Shown here in pieces: positions 26,647-35,424 of a stretch of DNA of 64,000 bases. The notes beneath the pieces were generated by a model. The model was not told the origin of the DNA, did not search any database, and saw only the letters and a program-made list of their open reading frames with translations. The DNA comes from Chloroflexota bacterium (GTDB taxonomy: Bacteria; Chloroflexota; Anaerolineae; Aggregatilineales; Phototrophicaceae). The stretch is taken from assembly GCA_026707225.1 (NCBI GenBank), contig JAPOXG010000130.1:1-64000 (forward strand), read 5' to 3'. Position numbers and translations under genes: made by a program. Each line of letters opens with the position of its first letter. The first letter of the stretch is position 1.

Positions 26647-27293
26647 AACAGACTCTCTACACCGTCGACTTTTCCTGCATATTCTATGGACCAACTATAC
26701 TGAAGCCGCCACTGAAGAGCATTGGAAATCGTTATGTAACCTTGCAACGGCCAAGTCTCCACTATTCGATTAGCCAAGTGTCTGCGACCAATTTCATCGA
26801 GAGGGAGATTTCTCTCTTGGAGAAACGTGTCAATATCGTCTAAGTTTGCGTCGTTACTGAGAATGTCGATAAGCCCCTTTGTTGTCTGATAATCACCTGT
26901 TCTATCTTCTTCTATAAATATAGCGTCGCTAAAGTTCAGATAGGCCGTCTCAGTTTCCGAATCATCTCGTTTATCATATACAAATACCATGAGATGGTAT
27001 CCCAGTCCGTATACTTTCTGATCGGCAGTTCTGAAAGGACATGAAGACTGGGGTTGACGATGTAAGGTCACCTTCAAATCAATGCCAAGTGCAGGGAAAT
27101 CAATCCCTCTTGCGGAACTCCCAACTTCGTAACGATAATTTGTTCTCAAAAAACTATGAAATTCATGTTCAACATATGTTCCCACCGTTTTGCCGTCGGT
27201 TATCCCAAAGAGTGTGTCAACACCATGTGAACTTAAGTCTCGGAGAAATTTTCCAGCCTCGAGTTTTATGTATTCGATAGTAAGATCCTTCAT
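26643..27293 (-). CDS. PD-(D/E)XK type II restriction endonuclease
   Basis: The 216-residue protein lies directly upstream of the methyltransferase. YVEHEFHSFL, then SSARGIDFPALGIDLKVTLH, fits the PD-(D/E)XK nuclease core: an early Glu, an Asp, then DLK. A good ribosome-binding site (GAGGTGATC) stands about four bases before TTGAATG. It is richer in A+T than the neighbours. A role as endonuclease is inferred from this core and the methyltransferase partner; the exact family is not recognised. No controller (C) protein gene is visible. Confidence 0.75.
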   Translation of the reverse strand: MKDLTIEYIKLEAGKFLRDLSSHGVDTLFGITDGKTVGTYVEHEFHSFLRTNYRYEVGSSARGIDFPALGIDLKVTLHRQPQSSCPFRTADQKVYGLGYHLMVFVYDKRDDSETETAYLNFSDAIFIEEDRTGDYQTTKGLIDILSNDANLDDIDTFLQERNLPLDEIGRRHLANRIVETWPLQGYITISNALQWRLQYSWSIEYAGKVDGVESLL

Positions 27294-27488
27294 TCAAGAT
27301 CACCTCAGATCGCTGAGACACAATACAATCATTATTATTGGAAGATATGTAGACATTTGGTAGCCCTGATGTTGAATCGAAGTGAAGATGCTTTGCCCGA
27401 TGACAATTCGAAATTTATGCCGACAAAACTCAAAATACGCTTCTCGCTCACGTTTCGATATTGCGCTACTTAGAATTGAATTCCCAAT

Positions 27489-28910
27489 CTAATCCACATC
27501 CAAATGGTAGCGCTCATCGCCGACCTCGGCTTGCAGGCGATGCAGCTCCGTTTTGAGCTCGACAAAGCGGTCGGCATAGGCGGGCTCGTCGACCACATTT
27601 CGCATTTCATAGGGATCGAGCTCGAGATCAAACAGCTCCCATTCGGGGTCGTAGGTCTCGTCGATGCTGCCTTCCGTGCCCATGGCGTCGGCGTAATAAT
27701 AGATTAGCTTGTAGCGATGGGTGCGGATGCCGTAGTGGGCGTAGACGTTGTGATGCGTCTTGTGCATCCAATAGCGATAATACATGCTCTGGCGCCAGTC
27801 CGCCTGCGTCTCGCCCCCGAGCTGCGGCGCGAAGCTGCGCCCCTGCATCGCCGCGGGCGTCGGCAAGCCGGCCAGCTCGAGGTAGGTCGGTCCAAAGTCG
27901 ACATTGAGAATCATGTTTTCGTTGACGCTCCCCGCTTTGATGACGCCGGGATAACGCATGATATAAGGCATGCGCAGCGATTCTTCATACATGAAGCGCT
28001 TGTCATACCAGCCGTGATCGCCCAGGAAAAAGCCTTGATCCGAGGTGTAGACGACGACCGTATTCTCGGCCAGCCCTTCGTCATCGAGATAATCGAGCAG
28101 GCGCCCCACGTTGTCATCGATGCTGGCGACCACGCGCAGATAGTCTTTGATGTAGCGCTGGTAAGCCCATTTGCGCAATTCCATTTCCGGCAAGTCGCGC
28201 GGGATTTCGGCTTTTAGATCGAGCGGACTATGGTGGACGCCCATGCGCATCTCGGCGGCTTCGGCGGCCGAGGCGCGGTTGGCGTAATCGTCGTAGAGCG
28301 TCTCCGGCTCCGGCACGTCTTCGTTGAGGTACATGTGGGCGTGTTTCTCGTCCGGCTCCCAGCAGCGGTGCGGCGCCTTGTGGTGGCACATGACAAAGAA
28401 GGGCTTCTCTGCATCGCGTTCTCGCAAAAAGTCCAAGGTCATATCGGTGATGAGATCGGTGACGTAGCCTTGCACCGGTCGCCGCGTTGATCCCTCTCCC
28501 GCTTTGAAGATGAAGGTCGGGTTGTGATACAGCCCTTGCCCCGGCAGGACCGCCCAATCGTCAAAGCCGGTCGGCTCGTGCGCCGGACCCTGCCCCAGAT
28601 GCCATTTGCCGAACATGCCGGTCTGGTAGCCGCTGGCTTGCAGGTCTTTGACGAAGGTGGGCAGACGGTTGTCCATGGGCGTGCTCAGCGTGGTGACGCC
28701 ATTGACATGATTGTAGGCGCCGGTGAGGATGGTGGCGCGGCTGGGCGTACAGATGCTATTGGTGCAGAAAACGTTGTCAAAGCGCATGCCTTCATCGGCG
28801 ATGCGATCGAGATTGGGCGTCTGGTTGATGCGCCCCCCATAACAGCTCATAGCGTGCGAGGCATGGTCGTCGGACATGATGAAGAGGATGTTGGGGACTT
28901 CGTCTGGCAT
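27489..28910 (-). CDS. type I sulfatase, cytoplasmic
   Basis: The enzyme (473 aa) has a canonical formylglycine motif CTPSR with Cys54, the metal-binding FIMSDDHASH at the N-terminus, GKWHLGQG and TSDQGFFLGDHGWYDKR. These place it with arylsulfatase/choline-sulfatase/iduronate-sulfatase-like enzymes. I chose the ATG at 28910; an in-frame TTG at 28964 would add 18 residues with no signal peptide either way. It lies next to the restriction-modification island but has normal high-GC composition. The C-terminus ends 'YHLDVD'. It is only distantly similar to the sulfatase at 6766. Confidence 0.9.
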   Translation of the reverse strand: MPDEVPNILFIMSDDHASHAMSCYGGRINQTPNLDRIADEGMRFDNVFCTNSICTPSRATILTGAYNHVNGVTTLSTPMDNRLPTFVKDLQASGYQTGMFGKWHLGQGPAHEPTGFDDWAVLPGQGLYHNPTFIFKAGEGSTRRPVQGYVTDLITDMTLDFLRERDAEKPFFVMCHHKAPHRCWEPDEKHAHMYLNEDVPEPETLYDDYANRASAAEAAEMRMGVHHSPLDLKAEIPRDLPEMELRKWAYQRYIKDYLRVVASIDDNVGRLLDYLDDEGLAENTVVVYTSDQGFFLGDHGWYDKRFMYEESLRMPYIMRYPGVIKAGSVNENMILNVDFGPTYLELAGLPTPAAMQGRSFAPQLGGETQADWRQSMYYRYWMHKTHHNVYAHYGIRTHRYKLIYYYADAMGTEGSIDETYDPEWELFDLELDPYEMRNVVDEPAYADRFVELKTELHRLQAEVGDERYHLDVD

Positions 28911-29024
28911 GAGGTTGGGATTCTCTTGTGTATCGATCGTTACGGCGGGGGCAGGAACAAACAATCGAACGCTTCGCGCTAGATTTCGCAGTCTTCGTTG
29001 CCGTCAGTCAGTTGAATGAGCCTT

Positions 29025-29321
29025 CTACAATTGAAGCAAGCCAATGCCGACCAAGCCGACCAAGGCATTCAGGGCAGCAACAATTATTGACAATGTTACG
29101 GCGAGAACAGCGCCAAATGCGGTAACACGTGTGCGAAATTCACGATTCTTGTTGATTTCTTGGCGGATGTCGCCTGTTTCCTTCTCAATAATCGCTGTTA
29201 TATCCTTCAGCAATTGCGCGTTTTGCTCACGAACAAAGTCCTTGGTAGCTAATGCGTCAAGCTTGCCTCGGAGTTCGCCTATCTCACTTGCATGCCTGGT
29301 CACTTGCTCCTGCAAATCCAT
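29025..29321 (-). CDS. small coiled-coil membrane protein, unknown function
   Basis: This 98-residue protein has a heptad-like helical region (residues about 1-60, rich in Glu, Lys and Gln) and a single hydrophobic helix at about 68-95 (VLAVTLSIIVAALNALVGL). I recognise no family with certainty; the layout resembles small DUF1640- or holin-associated proteins. GAGG lies 11 bases before the ATG. Composition is a little richer in A+T than its neighbours. Confidence 0.55.
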   Translation of the reverse strand: MDLQEQVTRHASEIGELRGKLDALATKDFVREQNAQLLKDITAIIEKETGDIRQEINKNREFRTRVTAFGAVLAVTLSIIVAALNALVGLVGIGLLQL

Positions 29322-29403
29322 GTTACTGATGCCTCAATGTAAACTGCGCTGAAAAGTTACGCACATTATATCGGAAAATGCAGGATTTGAAAACAGTTTT
29401 GAC

Positions 29404-30453
29404 TTATGCCACGGCAACATAAGGATGATCTTCCGCGAGCAAACCTTCTTCTTTCAGCACATCCCAGAATGCGGCCGGCGCCTGGACGGACATGGCATCG
29501 ACATTGGTCTTGACGCGCTCCGGTCGGCTGGTGCTGAGAGCCAGCGCGACAATGCCCGGATGCGATTTTCCGAATTGGATGCACACTTCGGACGGGATCT
29601 GTCCATGCTGTTCGCAGAGCGCGAAGAATTTCTCGCGCCAGGCGAATTTCTCCTGGTGTTCCGGATTCGCCGGATCCAGCTTGACATAATTGAAGAACTC
29701 GCCGCCGGTGAGGAAGCCGGCGTTGAAGACGGCCGAATTGATGATGGCGACGCCCTTGGACTGCAGCGAATCCATGAAGGCCAGCAGATCCGGCGGATGC
29801 GAATAGAGCGTGTAGCTGTTGGCGAACATGACCCAATCGAGCGCGACCTGCGCGTCAATCTCGGCGATCGACTTCCAGTTCTTGGCGCCGACGCCGATGC
29901 CCTGCGCCGCCCCCGCCGCTTTCAATTCGCCGAGCGCAGTGTAAGCGGCCAGAATGTCGCCGAAACGCCGTTCGCGGTCGGCTGCTGATTCGGCCGCGTC
30001 GAGGTATTCATCGGGGTCATGCACCGAGACCAGCTGGGTGCTGTAGTCGCCTCCGAGCAGCTCCAGCCCCTGTTCAAAGCATTTGCGGATGCCCGCGTAG
30101 CTGATGTCTTGCACGGCGTCATGCTTCAAGCCGAACCAGGCGCCCGGCTCGAATGTCGGCTCGGGCGTCGTCAAGGGCGCGCGCAGCCAAGCCAGCTTGT
30201 TGCTGATGATGACCTCATCATCGCCCAGGCCAAGCTCGCGCAGGCAATCGCCCATCACTTCAAGCGCCAGCCCGGCGCCGTATTTGCCCGCCGAATCGAT
30301 GACGACTGGTCTAGGCAAATGTTCCACAATGGCGCGCATCGTCTCCAGCTTTGACGCGTAAGAAAACTCGCGGAAGAGATTGCCCAGCGCCGTCGAGCCG
30401 AAGATCAGCGGCGGCGTCATTAATCCGGTGTTGCCGAAGGGGATTGGCTGCAT
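29404..30453 (-). CDS. aldo/keto reductase, D-threo-aldose/L-fucose 1-dehydrogenase-like
   Basis: The 349-residue enzyme is an NAD(P)-dependent TIM-barrel oxidoreductase. The catalytic tetrad is visible as Asp in VIDSAGKYG, Tyr in the same segment, Lys in IISNKLAW and His in LVSVHDPDEYL. The N-terminal GNTGLMTPPLIFGSTALGNLF and the SAGKYG form are those of the D-threo-aldose 1-dehydrogenase/pyridoxal 4-dehydrogenase branch, which oxidises L-fucose to L-fuconolactone. The start at 30453 has AAGGAG six bases upstream. Its position in a fucosidase-rich region supports a role in L-fucose oxidation. Confidence 0.85.
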   Translation of the reverse strand: MQPIPFGNTGLMTPPLIFGSTALGNLFREFSYASKLETMRAIVEHLPRPVVIDSAGKYGAGLALEVMGDCLRELGLGDDEVIISNKLAWLRAPLTTPEPTFEPGAWFGLKHDAVQDISYAGIRKCFEQGLELLGGDYSTQLVSVHDPDEYLDAAESAADRERRFGDILAAYTALGELKAAGAAQGIGVGAKNWKSIAEIDAQVALDWVMFANSYTLYSHPPDLLAFMDSLQSKGVAIINSAVFNAGFLTGGEFFNYVKLDPANPEHQEKFAWREKFFALCEQHGQIPSEVCIQFGKSHPGIVALALSTSRPERVKTNVDAMSVQAPAAFWDVLKEEGLLAEDHPYVAVA

Positions 30454-30614
30454 GGTCGCTCCTTGCCGATGTCTCACGGGTTTCAGTTAAGTATAGGGCA
30501 GCGGCCGCGCCCGCGCCAAGCTGGTTCTGCCAGCGCCGGGTGTGTTGTGTCTTGGCGATACTGTGTTAAAATGTCGGCGTGAACATGCGCAAGGTTCTTT
30601 TCTTGGAGGTGGTC

Positions 30615-33600
30615 ATGTTTCAGCTTTCGCCTGCTTTTCTCAATCCCCGCAAGCTCTTCCTTATACCGCTCATCATCATAATATCCCTGTGTGCTGGCGC
30701 GGGGGCGCGGGCGCAGGACCCCAGCCCGACGCCGGGCGGCGTCTCCAACGTCCGCGTCTCCAACGTCACCTGGAATCTGGTCAAAGTCGAATGGGATGAC
30801 GCGTCGCCCAGCTCGGACTATGGCTATGGGGCTCACTTCTATGTTGGGGGTAATCGGCAGCATTCGTATTATCGGAGCTCCGACTGGCAACCATATATTA
30901 TTGCGCAGAACCTGTATTACGTGCGCCCCAGTACGGCTTATAGCAAAGTCGTGATCAGCAAGTGCAGGAAGGCGGTCAATGACTGCGACGATATAGAATG
31001 GGTTGATGGTCCTGGCTTCACCACAACGGCGGCGCCGGCCGCTTTGCCCCAGTCGCTCAATCCCAGCGTCAGCGCGATCACCGGAACCTCGGCCAGCATC
31101 AGCTGGAGCGCCTTCGCGGCGCATGTGGCTACCCTGGGCAGCATTGATTCTTATTGGCTTTATGTGAGGCTCACCGGCCATTCTATTGGCGCGCCCTATC
31201 AGTTCCCCGCCGCCGACGATACAACCGCGTCGTTTAGCGGCTTGAAGCGCGGTCGGGCTTATACTGTGCGATTGAGCGCGCTGATCAACGAAAGCGGAAC
31301 CTACAAAGCGTATGAGGTCAGCGTCGGCTTTGATACACTGCCGCCGACCGCGACGCCGACTCCGCCGGGTTTTGTGCCTTCGCCGACGCCGATACCGGAA
31401 AGCGAGATTGTTTCCGATATCACCAGCGACAGCTTTACCGTCAAATGGAACGGCAGACCCGGCATAACGTATTGGGTGGAGATCTTCGAGGTCCTTCCCT
31501 GTGAGACCTGCGTATTAGGCTATCGCGAACACAATAAGTTTTTCTGGCACAACATCAGGGGCGCGAAACTCCATACGTACAAGTTTAAGAGATTAAAACC
31601 CGATACGGTCTACGGAGTAGACCTCTTAGAACATGCTTATGAGAATTTCTACAAAGTCATATATGGAAATAATGAGATCCGGACGCTGCCGGCTGCGGGC
31701 CAAGGCAGCGACAGCCCGCCGCGGCGGCAGGCGCAGGCCAGCACCGGCTCATTCGGCAAGCTGCGAATCAGCGACATCGACATGAACAGCGCCACGGTCC
31801 TCTGGGATGGTCCCACAAGCGACGGCGATGTTTATTTGGTTACCGTCGAGATGGACGGCGAGCTTCACGTCCACAACACCGCCAACGCGACTGAACTTGC
31901 CTTGAGTTCTCTGCGGCCCGGTAAGAAATACAGCGTCGAAGTCCAGCGGTTTCGGTCGGTGATGACCGGGCAAGGGCAAGAATATCAATCAGCCGGCTCG
32001 CTGCGCGGCAGTTTCACCACGCTGCTCACGGCAGCCGATACGCCGACCGCCACCGCTGCCAGCACGGCAACCGCAACAGCCAGCCCGACGAACAGCCCAA
32101 CGTCAACAAACACCGCCAGCCCGACGACTGCGCCGACTGAAAGCCCAGCGCAGCCGCCGAGCCAACTGCCGACAGACGGCAGTCTGGGCCTGGCTTTCAG
32201 CGCTGTTTCCAAAGACCACATCAGCGTCATCTGGCCCGATATGGGCGAGGATACGCTGCTCTACTACCTAGAGATCAGCGGCGGCAAACTTTATGACTTC
32301 GCCATGATACACGACCACGAGACCACCGCGCATACATTCGGCGGCTTGGCGGCTGACAGCGCCTATACTTTCCTCTTCACAGTCATAAACCATGACGGCA
32401 GCTCGGAAACCATCCGCGAGACCGCGAAGACGCTGGCCGATGGTCAAGCTCCACCGCCAAGCGATCCGCCGACCAACACGCCGACACCGACGAACAGTCC
32501 CGCGCCCAGCGCCACGCCGACGCATACCGCCACGCCGACGCATACCGCGGTTCCACAGCCCCCGGACACTGCGCTGGCTCTTAGCTTTAGCGGCGTTTCC
32601 AAAGACCATGTCACCGTCAGCTGGACCGATATGGGCGATGTGTCGATGTACTTGCTGGAAATCAACGGCGGCGGGCATTACGATTTCGCCACTTTGAACA
32701 ACGGCGCGACCGCGCACACCTTCGGCGGTCTGCCAGCGGGGACGGCTTTTGCTGTCAGCTTGACGGTATACGCCAAAGACGGCAGCTCGCTAAGCAAAAC
32801 TGATTCGGTCAGTACGCTGGCTGACAGTCAGGATCAAGCGCCGCCGTCCGCAACGCCAAGCTCGACGGACAGCCCTACCCCGACGCCCATGCCGACAAAC
32901 ACGCCAACTGCGACGCATACGCCCGTTCCGCCGCTGCAGCAGCAGGCGCAAGTCGATGAGGGGCTGCTGGCGGAAATCGAAGCCAAGATCGCCCGCCACC
33001 GCGACGAGACCGGACGCGCTGACTTGGTTATCGCATTCACCGCCGCCCGCGAGGCTTTGAGCGGAAAAGACTCGGTGGCCAAGGCGCTAGAATTGGCGAC
33101 GTATGACAGCGAGATTTGGAATCGCATCCGCGCGGCGCTGCAGGGCTTGAAGAGCCAGAACCCTCTGCCGCCGACGAACACGCCTGTCCCGCCGCCGACG
33201 AATACGCCCGTCCCGCCACCAACGAATACGCCTGTCCCGCCACCGACCAATACGCTCGTCCCGCCACCAACGAATACGCTCGTCCCGCCACCGACCAACA
33301 CGCCCGTTCCGCCGCCAACCAACACGCCTGTCCCGCCGCCGACCAATACGCCCGTTCCGCCGCCGACCAATACGCCCGTTCCGCCGCCGACGAATACGCC
33401 TGTCCCGCCGCCGACGAACACGCCTGTCCCGCCGCAGCCGCAGGTCGACGCCGGCTTGCTGGCGGAGGTGGAAGCCAAGATTATACGGCACCGCGATGAG
33501 ACGGGCCGCGCCGATTTGGCGGCCGGCTTCAGCGCGGTCCGCGATGGCTTGCTGGGCAATATCTCGCCGGACGAGGCGCTGGCCGCGATCCAGCCCGGCT

Positions 33601-33656
33601 GGAATAATGATCTCTGGAATCGCGTCCGCGCGGCGCTGGAGGCGATGAGGGGTTAA
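30615..33656 (+). CDS. large exported FN3-repeat surface protein with Pro/Thr linkers
   Basis: The product (1013 aa) has a signal peptide (RKLFLIPLIIIISLCAGAG, cleaved near RAQ) and several fibronectin type III-like domains ending in 'AYTVRLSAL'/'AYTFLFTVI' patterns. Linkers of PTPTNTP type separate them. Near the C-terminus about eleven 24-base copies encode PPPTNTPV. A helical domain of about 70 residues occurs twice, before and after this linker (each opening with VDxGLLAExEAKI and containing RHRDETGRADL). The start at 30615 is chosen for GGAGG five bases upstream; a GTG at 30579 is in frame. It has no LPxTG or membrane anchor and may be secreted or wall-associated. Confidence 0.85.
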   Translation: MFQLSPAFLNPRKLFLIPLIIIISLCAGAGARAQDPSPTPGGVSNVRVSNVTWNLVKVEWDDASPSSDYGYGAHFYVGGNRQHSYYRSSDWQPYIIAQNLYYVRPSTAYSKVVISKCRKAVNDCDDIEWVDGPGFTTTAAPAALPQSLNPSVSAITGTSASISWSAFAAHVATLGSIDSYWLYVRLTGHSIGAPYQFPAADDTTASFSGLKRGRAYTVRLSALINESGTYKAYEVSVGFDTLPPTATPTPPGFVPSPTPIPESEIVSDITSDSFTVKWNGRPGITYWVEIFEVLPCETCVLGYREHNKFFWHNIRGAKLHTYKFKRLKPDTVYGVDLLEHAYENFYKVIYGNNEIRTLPAAGQGSDSPPRRQAQASTGSFGKLRISDIDMNSATVLWDGPTSDGDVYLVTVEMDGELHVHNTANATELALSSLRPGKKYSVEVQRFRSVMTGQGQEYQSAGSLRGSFTTLLTAADTPTATAASTATATASPTNSPTSTNTASPTTAPTESPAQPPSQLPTDGSLGLAFSAVSKDHISVIWPDMGEDTLLYYLEISGGKLYDFAMIHDHETTAHTFGGLAADSAYTFLFTVINHDGSSETIRETAKTLADGQAPPPSDPPTNTPTPTNSPAPSATPTHTATPTHTAVPQPPDTALALSFSGVSKDHVTVSWTDMGDVSMYLLEINGGGHYDFATLNNGATAHTFGGLPAGTAFAVSLTVYAKDGSSLSKTDSVSTLADSQDQAPPSATPSSTDSPTPTPMPTNTPTATHTPVPPLQQQAQVDEGLLAEIEAKIARHRDETGRADLVIAFTAAREALSGKDSVAKALELATYDSEIWNRIRAALQGLKSQNPLPPTNTPVPPPTNTPVPPPTNTPVPPPTNTLVPPPTNTLVPPPTNTPVPPPTNTPVPPPTNTPVPPPTNTPVPPPTNTPVPPPTNTPVPPQPQVDAGLLAEVEAKIIRHRDETGRADLAAGFSAVRDGLLGNISPDEALAAIQPGWNNDLWNRVRAALEAMRG
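33168..33432 (+). repeat. 24-bp coding tandem repeat (PPPTNTPV), about 11 copies
   Basis: Copies vary at synonymous positions (ACGAACACG, ACGAATACG, ACCAATACG), and two copies have Leu for Pro. The repeat stays in frame, so copy number changes would only alter linker length. Confidence 0.9.
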
Positions 33657-33679
33657 GCCATCCCCGCCCTTTCTAATAC

Positions 33680-33708
33680 GGTGGATGCGCGGCCTGTGCA
33701 TCCACCGA
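33680..33708. repeat. perfect ten-base hairpin after the FN3 gene
   Basis: CGGTGGATGC and GCATCCACCG form a perfect stem around a nine-base loop, 24 bases after the stop codon. No T-run follows. It could be a terminator-like structure or a relative of the palindrome family with a different arm. Confidence 0.55.
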
Positions 33709-33838
33709 AATCGACGCTTCTCGCGGCCGCGGCTAGGAAGCGAAATTCTAGCGAGCAAAACGCAGTGAGAACTTGCGCGGTTGACTTTAGCTTTTATGAT
33801 AAAAGGCGAAGGATTAGCCTTAGCGATCGGAGAATGCA

Positions 33839-35254
33839 ATGAAAAAATATGAACCGACTTGGGAATCGCTGAGCCAATACGAAATCCCCGAATGGTATTT
33901 GGATGCCAAATTCGGCATCTTCATCCACTGGGGACCCTACTGCGTGCCCGCCTTCGGCAACGAATGGTACCCGCGGCGGATGTACCTGCGGGACGACCCC
34001 GCCTTTGAGCGCCATCGCAAGACCTGGGGCTATCACACCGAATTCGGCTACAAGGACTTTATCCCCATGCTGACGGCGGAGAAATTCGACGCGGGCGAGT
34101 GGGCGCGGCTATTCAAGGAGGCCGGCGCGCGCTTCATCATGCCGGTGGCCGAGCACCACGACGGCTTCGCGATGTACGACAGCGAATTAACCGACTGGTG
34201 CGCCTCCAAGATGGGACCGAAGCGCGATATCTGCGGCGAGTTGGCGGACGCCGCGCGCGAGCTGGATATGGTCTTCGCCGTCTCATCACATCGCGCCGAG
34301 CACTGGTGGTACTTTGATGGCGGGCGCAGCTTCCCCTCCGATGTGCAGGACCCGGCCAACGACGGTCTCTATGGGCCGGCGGTTCAAGCCTCCAGGGACA
34401 AGTTCAATCGCGAAGAGTGGAGAAAGAAGGACTGGACGCCGCGCCCGGACGCCAAGTTCCTGGAAGATTGGCTGGCGCGCTGCTGCGAATTGGTGGATAA
34501 GTATCAGCCGCAGGTCGTCTGGTTCGACTGGTGGATTGAGCAGGTCGTCTTCGAGCCCTACCTGCAGCGCTTCGCCGCCTACTATTACAACCGCGGCGAA
34601 GAATGGGGGAAAGGCGTCGCCATCAATCACAAGTACGACTCGTACCCGGAAGGCGTGGCCGTCTTTGATATCGAGCGTGGCCAGCTGAGCGATATCCGCA
34701 ATTTCTTTTGGCAAAACGACACCTCGGTCTCCAAGAATAGCTGGGGTTACATTGACCATCACGACTACAAGACGGCCGGCGATATCATCGCGGACCTGGT
34801 TGATATCGTCAGCAAGAATGGCGCGCTGCTGCTGAACATCGGTCCGCGCGCTGATGGCACGATTCCCGAGATTGAACAGGAGATGCTGCGTGAGATCGGG
34901 CGCTGGATCGCGGTCAACGGCGAAGGCATCTACGACAGCAGACCCTGGAATGTCTATGGCGAAGGACCTACCGAGGTGCCGGAGGGCGCTTTCACCGATA
35001 CGCATCGCAATCCCTTCACGCCAGCCGATATTCGCTTCACGCGGAAGGGGAACACAATCTACGCCTATCTTCTGGCTTATCCAGAGGGACAGGCGCTGAT
35101 CAAGGCGCTGAATACCGTGGACATCGCCAAGGTGAGGATGCTGGGTTCTGATGAGACGATCAGCTGGCGCCAAGACGACAGCGGTCTGCGCTTGTCGGCG
35201 CCGGCGACGCCGCCCTGCGATCATGTCTGCTGTTATGCGATTGAGTTGAGCTAA
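33839..35254 (+). CDS. GH29 alpha-L-fucosidase family protein (4 of 5)
   Basis: The 471-residue protein has FGIFIHWGPYCVPAFGNEWY, AEHHDGFAMYDS, KMGPKRDICGELADAA and ALLLNIGPRADGT; the expected nucleophile is Asp230 in VVWFDWWIEQ. It groups with the copy at 22693. A GGAG lies seven bases before the ATG. There is no signal peptide. It is followed, beyond a repeat-containing gap, by another GH29 gene in the same direction. Confidence 0.92.
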   Translation: MKKYEPTWESLSQYEIPEWYLDAKFGIFIHWGPYCVPAFGNEWYPRRMYLRDDPAFERHRKTWGYHTEFGYKDFIPMLTAEKFDAGEWARLFKEAGARFIMPVAEHHDGFAMYDSELTDWCASKMGPKRDICGELADAARELDMVFAVSSHRAEHWWYFDGGRSFPSDVQDPANDGLYGPAVQASRDKFNREEWRKKDWTPRPDAKFLEDWLARCCELVDKYQPQVVWFDWWIEQVVFEPYLQRFAAYYYNRGEEWGKGVAINHKYDSYPEGVAVFDIERGQLSDIRNFFWQNDTSVSKNSWGYIDHHDYKTAGDIIADLVDIVSKNGALLLNIGPRADGTIPEIEQEMLREIGRWIAVNGEGIYDSRPWNVYGEGPTEVPEGAFTDTHRNPFTPADIRFTRKGNTIYAYLLAYPEGQALIKALNTVDIAKVRMLGSDETISWRQDDSGLRLSAPATPPCDHVCCYAIELS

Positions 35255-35317
35255 CCCTCCTTGACTCATAAAGAGCGGAAGAGTGAACGATTGCAAAAGA
35301 ATCACACACAAGCACAT

Positions 35318-35396
35318 AGGGTCAGCCACCGGCTGACCCGTACAACTAGCGTCTTTTATTCGTCTGTACGGGCGAGCCGGTGGCTCGCCCCCCCAC
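35318..35396. repeat. two palindrome units (GGTCAGCC/GGCTGACC and GAGCC/GGCTC cores)
   Basis: The first unit (35318-35344) has stem GGGTCAGCC/GGCTGACCC and ends CCGTACA; the second (35365-35396) begins TGTACGGGC and has core GAGCC-GGT-GGCTC, like the member at 18648. Both lie in the 170-base gap between two fucosidase genes. Confidence 0.8.
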
Positions 35397-35424
35397 AACT
35401 TAAGGTTCGAAACAAGGAAGTAAA

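Noticed and set aside
33168-33432. Regular 24-base tandem repeats suggestive of a CRISPR array
   Set aside because: There are no unique spacers; the repeats are contiguous, in frame and encode the Pro/Thr linker of the FN3 protein.
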